From positions 17,653-81,652 of the forward strand of contig JABDFJ010000003.1 of assembly GCA_013286645.1 (NCBI GenBank): DNA of 64,000 bases. Direction: 5' to 3'. This stretch comes from Chlamydiota bacterium. Its GTDB lineage: Bacteria; Chlamydiota; Chlamydiia; Chlamydiales; Parachlamydiaceae. Positions 59,489 through 64,000 of the stretch are shown here, in pieces (the stretch's first letter is position 1; every line of letters starts with the position of its first letter). Under the pieces are notes generated by a model that saw only the letters and a list, made by a program, of their open reading frames with translations, had not been told where the DNA came from and ran no database searches. The translations under genes were made by a program, and so were the position numbers.

Positions 59489-62400
59489 ATGCCTATATCG
59501 CGATCGATGGAAGAAGCTAAACGTTGCTTAGAGAGAGCAAAGCAGCGCGCTCTGTCGCTGGAAGAGCGCAAGCAGGCTGCCATAGAATTAGCTGCGTATA
59601 TCCTGCAAGAAGCAAAGCGCATTCAGACCCCTCGTGAACGCAACATCCAAGCGCAGTTAGCGGCGATGATGAAAGATCCTATAGGGAAGATTTTTGTGAC
59701 CAGCATGACGGATCAGTGCTTTCGTACGCAAGATAGTAACCGCGTGGCCGACCAATTGGTTTATCTCTTAGACAAAGTAGGCGTGCCACAGTTTTTCGCT
59801 CCTTTCAAAAGATTTCAGCTAGAGGCCTTTCGTTGGATGGGGCGTCCCTTGGCTAAAGTGCTTGTGCCACTAGTAAAACGGTTTATACGGCAAGAGACGT
59901 CAAATGTGATACTCCCTGGGGAGCCCGCAAAGCTGTTGCACCATATGCACCGGCGGCGTCAAGAAGGGGTGCACATTAACCTCAATCATTTGGGAGAAGC
60001 AATTCTTGGGGAAGAAGAGGCCAAACGGCGTCTAAAAACCTACTTGGAAGATCTGGCCAATCCAGAAATCGAATGCATTTCGGTTAAAGTATCGACGATA
60101 TTTAGTCAAATTCATCTGCTAGGCTGGGAAGAAACTCTAGCGGAACTGGAGATACGCTTAAAAAAATTATATCGTGCCTCCCAGGAAAATTGTCTTAAGC
60201 TACCGGATGGCACATCAGTGCCTAAATTTGTCAATCTCGATATGGAAGAGTATCGCGACTTGCATATTACCGTGGAGCTTTTTAAGCGTGTGCTCGATGA
60301 TGCGGAATTTTATCAGTATTCGGCAGGCATTGTGCTGCAAAGCTATCTTCCCGATGCGTTTCTGTTGCAAAAGGATCTTACGAATTGGGCTCTCGAACGA
60401 GTAGGCAGTGGTGGAGCCCCAATAAAAATTCGCATCGTCAAAGGAGCTAACCTAGCCATGGAACAGGTTGAGGCTGCTATTAAAGACTGGCCACAAGCTC
60501 CCTATCACTCAAAAAATGCTGTCGACGCCAATTATAAGCGGATGGTGACGTATGGGTGTCTTCCTTCGCATGCACAGGCTGTAAATCTAGGCATTGCCAG
60601 CCATAATGTCTTTGATATCGCCTACGCCTTAATCTTAAGAGCAGAAAATGGCGTTGAAAATTACATCTGTTTTGAAATGCTTGAGGGGATGTCGGATCAT
60701 GTACGACGTGTGGTGCAACAACTATCCGGTAATATATTGTTATATTGTCCAGCAGCTACCAAAGAGGATTTTCAAAATGCTTTGGCTTATTTAGTTCGAC
60801 GCTTAGATGAAAATACGGCACCAGAGAATTTTCTCTGCCAAGCTTTTAGTATGACACCTGGTTCAAAAAGTTGGCAGCAACAAGCAGAGCTTTTTGTACG
60901 TGCTTGCGATGATATGGATACTGTATCGTATCATCCTTCACGTCAACAAAATCGTTTTAAGGAAGCTCTTAAAGCTAATAATAACTTACCCTTTCATAAT
61001 GAGGCTGATACCGATTGGTCTTTACCACAAAATCGCAAATGGGCTGAAAATATCATTCGCACATGGTCGACAAAGCTATTCGACCCTTTGCCTTTGGTGC
61101 TTGGAGATAAGACCGTGGCTGTTGGTGTTGGTTTAGAAAATGGTATCGACCCTTCCTTTCCTGATAAAGTCCTTTATCGCTATGCCATGGCTGGTGAAGA
61201 TGAATTAGAAATCGCCTTACAAAATAGCGTCAAAGCATTTGAAAAATGGTCGAAGCGCCCGACTGAAAATCGGGCTACCTTGCTTGGAGATGTAGCTAAT
61301 TCCCTTAGAAGTCACCGTGCGGCACTTATTGGCGCCATGGTGGCGGATACTGGGAAGACTATTTCAGAGGCCGATGTCGAGATATCTGAAGCCATCGACT
61401 TCGTTGAATACTATCGTCGCAATGTACAAGAATTCCTGCAATTTAATGATATCTCTCTGACACCAAAAGGGCCCACTCTAGTAGCTCCTCCATGGAATTT
61501 TCCTTGCTCCATTCCTGTCGGTGGCATCGCTGCTGCTTTGACAGCGGGTAATTCGGTGATTTTCAAACCGGCTCCAGAAGCAGTGCTTGTAGGATATGAG
61601 CTAGCCAAGGCTTTCTGGGAGGCGGGGGTTGATAAAGACGTTTTGCAATTTTTATGTTGTCCTGACGATCCCATAGGTACGCGACTGATTCAAGATCCTC
61701 GAATCGCCGTTGTTATCCTAACAGGGGCTACAGTTACAGCTAAGCTCTTTATGCGATTGCGCCCTGGTTTGGATCTTATGGCGGAAACAGGTGGCAAAAA
61801 TGCGATGATTATCACTCGCATGTCAGACCGTGATCTTGCCATCAAAGATGTGATCCATTCGGCATTTGGGCATGCAGGCCAAAAGTGTAGTGCTTGTAGC
61901 TTGTTGATTTTGGAAAAAGAGGTCTATGATGACCTACACTTTAGACGCCAACTGCGCGATGCAGCTGCGAGTCTGTGTGTGGGTGTACCATGGCAGCTCG
62001 ATACGCGTCTAAATCCATTGATACGAGAGCCTAGTCCCAGTCTTTTGCAAGGCTTAACATCCTTGGAAGAAGGAGAAACATGGTTACTCAAGCCTCGTCA
62101 AGATACACACAATACTAATCTATGGTCACCAGGCATCAAATTGGGGGTTAAACCAGGCAGCTTCATGCATCAAACGGAATTATTTGGCCCAGTTCTAGGA
62201 GTGATGTGTGCAAAAGATTTAGATGAAGCAATCGAAATGGCGAATGGCACGCCCTATGGCCTGACTTCAGGAATCCATTCTCTTGATGAACGAGAACAGC
62301 ACCATTGGTTAAATCATATTGTGGCAGGCAATTGCTACATCAATCGCAGCATCACGGGTGCCATCGTGCAGCGACAACCTTTTGGGGGCTGCAAAGAGAG

Positions 62401-63151
62401 CAGTTTTGGTCCTGGCATCAAAGCCGGCGGGCCCAATTACGTGCTACAACTTATGCATGTGGAGCAAGTGGATTTACCTAGTGAAAGAGAGCCTGTAAGT
62501 GATGTTGTTAATCTGATGAGTCAGAAAGTGCACAAAAGTTGCAATGACCGCAGCGATATTGACTTGTGGAATGCTAGCGTGGGTAGCTATGCTTTCTTTT
62601 GGAACCATTATTTTTCGAAAATGCATGATCCTAGTCAGGTGCGTGGTCAAGACAACTTACTTTTCTATAAGCCCCATCACACATGTACATTGCGCGTGCA
62701 AGAAAATGATCAGCGCTTTGGTGTGATGCGCGCGCTAGCGGCGGCCTTGACTTGTCAAGCTACAGTTGAAATCAGCGTACCACCAGGACAAGCTAAATCG
62801 CTAGCTAAAGATGAATGGTTCATACAAGCGGAAGGTCTCACTCTTTGTGAAGAGACTGAAGAGCTATTTCATAAACGTCTTGTGGCAGGGGAGATCAGGC
62901 GTTTGCGTCTGCTATCGGCACCAAGCCTAGCTTTGCAACAAGCGTGTGCTCATTCTGCCTGTAACTTAATTGTGCAACCTGTAGTGGCAAATGGGCGCAT
63001 AGAACTCCTTAGATGGTTGCGAGAAGTGAGTGTCAGCTTTGATAGTCATCGCTATGGATATTTGGGAGAATTTGAGAGTATTGAGTCTGCCATTAGCCCT
63101 CCGGCAAAGGAAGGTGCAAAAGCTTGCACAAATTGCAGCTGCCGTATGTAG
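59489..63151 (+). CDS. putA: Bifunctional proline dehydrogenase/delta-1-pyrroline-5-carboxylate dehydrogenase
   Basis: PRODH core (RIVKGANLAMEQVEA, VDANYKRM) plus ALDH core (APPWNFPCSIPVGGIAAALTAGN, GHAGQKCSACS). Confidence 0.95.
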   Translation: MPISRSMEEAKRCLERAKQRALSLEERKQAAIELAAYILQEAKRIQTPRERNIQAQLAAMMKDPIGKIFVTSMTDQCFRTQDSNRVADQLVYLLDKVGVPQFFAPFKRFQLEAFRWMGRPLAKVLVPLVKRFIRQETSNVILPGEPAKLLHHMHRRRQEGVHINLNHLGEAILGEEEAKRRLKTYLEDLANPEIECISVKVSTIFSQIHLLGWEETLAELEIRLKKLYRASQENCLKLPDGTSVPKFVNLDMEEYRDLHITVELFKRVLDDAEFYQYSAGIVLQSYLPDAFLLQKDLTNWALERVGSGGAPIKIRIVKGANLAMEQVEAAIKDWPQAPYHSKNAVDANYKRMVTYGCLPSHAQAVNLGIASHNVFDIAYALILRAENGVENYICFEMLEGMSDHVRRVVQQLSGNILLYCPAATKEDFQNALAYLVRRLDENTAPENFLCQAFSMTPGSKSWQQQAELFVRACDDMDTVSYHPSRQQNRFKEALKANNNLPFHNEADTDWSLPQNRKWAENIIRTWSTKLFDPLPLVLGDKTVAVGVGLENGIDPSFPDKVLYRYAMAGEDELEIALQNSVKAFEKWSKRPTENRATLLGDVANSLRSHRAALIGAMVADTGKTISEADVEISEAIDFVEYYRRNVQEFLQFNDISLTPKGPTLVAPPWNFPCSIPVGGIAAALTAGNSVIFKPAPEAVLVGYELAKAFWEAGVDKDVLQFLCCPDDPIGTRLIQDPRIAVVILTGATVTAKLFMRLRPGLDLMAETGGKNAMIITRMSDRDLAIKDVIHSAFGHAGQKCSACSLLILEKEVYDDLHFRRQLRDAAASLCVGVPWQLDTRLNPLIREPSPSLLQGLTSLEEGETWLLKPRQDTHNTNLWSPGIKLGVKPGSFMHQTELFGPVLGVMCAKDLDEAIEMANGTPYGLTSGIHSLDEREQHHWLNHIVAGNCYINRSITGAIVQRQPFGGCKESSFGPGIKAGGPNYVLQLMHVEQVDLPSEREPVSDVVNLMSQKVHKSCNDRSDIDLWNASVGSYAFFWNHYFSKMHDPSQVRGQDNLLFYKPHHTCTLRVQENDQRFGVMRALAAALTCQATVEISVPPGQAKSLAKDEWFIQAEGLTLCEETEELFHKRLVAGEIRRLRLLSAPSLALQQACAHSACNLIVQPVVANGRIELLRWLREVSVSFDSHRYGYLGEFESIESAISPPAKEGAKACTNCSCRM

Positions 63152-63160
63152 CTATGCCAC

Positions 63161-64000
63161 TTACCACTGCGCTTCTACACCGGCTAAATAATTGAAGGTG
63201 GAAATCCCTTGCCAGTGTTGCCCTGAGAATTCAGCGTACAGCGTCCACCCTCCAACCATTTCTTTAGAAATGGTAAATGCCCCTTCGAGGCTATTGCGCT
63301 TTTCACTGATGCCTTGAATTTTAAAGGGAGTGCCAAAATCGCGAAAGCGCTCTATAAGGTGACTTGTTCGCTCACTAAAGCGATATTGCCAGGCTAAGTC
63401 CACACTTAATGCTAGACCATCACACACCGCTTGCGTCACATGCACCCCTAGGCTGCCATAGACATTGTAGAGTTTTTTTTCCAACACCATCAAATCGAGT
63501 GAATCTGCCCCATATTCTGAAATTTTGTCGCGATGGACATAGCTCAATTCCACGCCCACAAAAGGTTGCACCAGAAAAGACTTATAACAAAAATCCTTTC
63601 CCGCTTCTAAATAGAAAGTGGTTTCATAGATTTTAGGTTTGCTGCGCGCTATGCGCTTGATATCTCCAAAGTCGATATGGCGCTTGACTCTATTATCGCT
63701 GGCTCCAAATAACACATCAGCCATCACATAATAGCCACAAGGGCGATATAATCCATAAAGTCCACCTAAATAGGTGTGATTCGTGCCATCACCATTACCT
63801 CGATAGTGTACCTGATCAATTGCATAGCCTGCTGCTACACCTACCGTCAAACCAGAAGCAATAGTCATTTGGCCGCCTCCAGCTAGTTCTAAGCCACTTG
63901 ACGTAAAACTCGCTGCATTGCGATTGCCATAAACATAACTGCGGCTACCGCCCCCTTCAAACCAAAAATCAACAGCATAACTTTGCCAACAACAATCGCA
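63161..64000 (-). CDS. Autotransporter beta-barrel protein, C-terminal part (N-terminus outside window)
   Basis: Frame stays open upstream of listed Met to 64000 (CDCCWQSYAVDFWFEGGGSRSYVYGNRNAASF...); barrel paralogous to 14252-16822 product. Confidence 0.85.
   Translation of the reverse strand, partial: CDCCWQSYAVDFWFEGGGSRSYVYGNRNAASFTSSGLELAGGGQMTIASGLTVGVAAGYAIDQVHYRGNGDGTNHTYLGGLYGLYRPCGYYVMADVLFGASDNRVKRHIDFGDIKRIARSKPKIYETTFYLEAGKDFCYKSFLVQPFVGVELSYVHRDKISEYGADSLDLMVLEKKLYNVYGSLGVHVTQAVCDGLALSVDLAWQYRFSERTSHLIERFRDFGTPFKIQGISEKRNSLEGAFTISKEMVGGWTLYAEFSGQHWQGISTFNYLAGVEAQW

Overview
The window looks like chromosomal DNA from an environmental member of the Chlamydiota. This lineage call is an inference from gene content (autotransporters, a chlamydial-style RHS-remnant protein, an ankyrin+SET protein, a GGM-tailed GroEL); no search was run. 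Core genes include frr-pyrH, sufBCDS plus a Sua5/TsaC gene, a pantothenate/CoA operon, ribE, prfC, recC-recB with recD split off, hemH, groES-groEL with a CIRCE operator, namZ-like and putA, plus three tRNAs. Accessory content includes a KamA/ATP-grasp/GNAT cluster, an inverse autotransporter beside an autotransporter, secreted lineage-specific proteins, an orphan double-glycine-leader peptide and a HEPN/MNT pair. The intergenic regions are unusually rich in structured repeats: (i) three copies of a ~70-bp-TIR element with GCGAAG iterons; one copy carries an intact GxxExxY gene and the other two look like internal-deletion derivatives sharing one junction; (ii) two copies of a ~121-bp MITE-like element with 9-bp target-site duplications (9/9 and 7/9); (iii) five 9-bp-periodic GGAC/GTCC palindromic or tandem repeats, each sitting directly after a stop codon; (iv) large nested palindromes at ~22.0 kb and ~58.9-59.4 kb. 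The GxxExxY element is the best candidate for an undescribed system.
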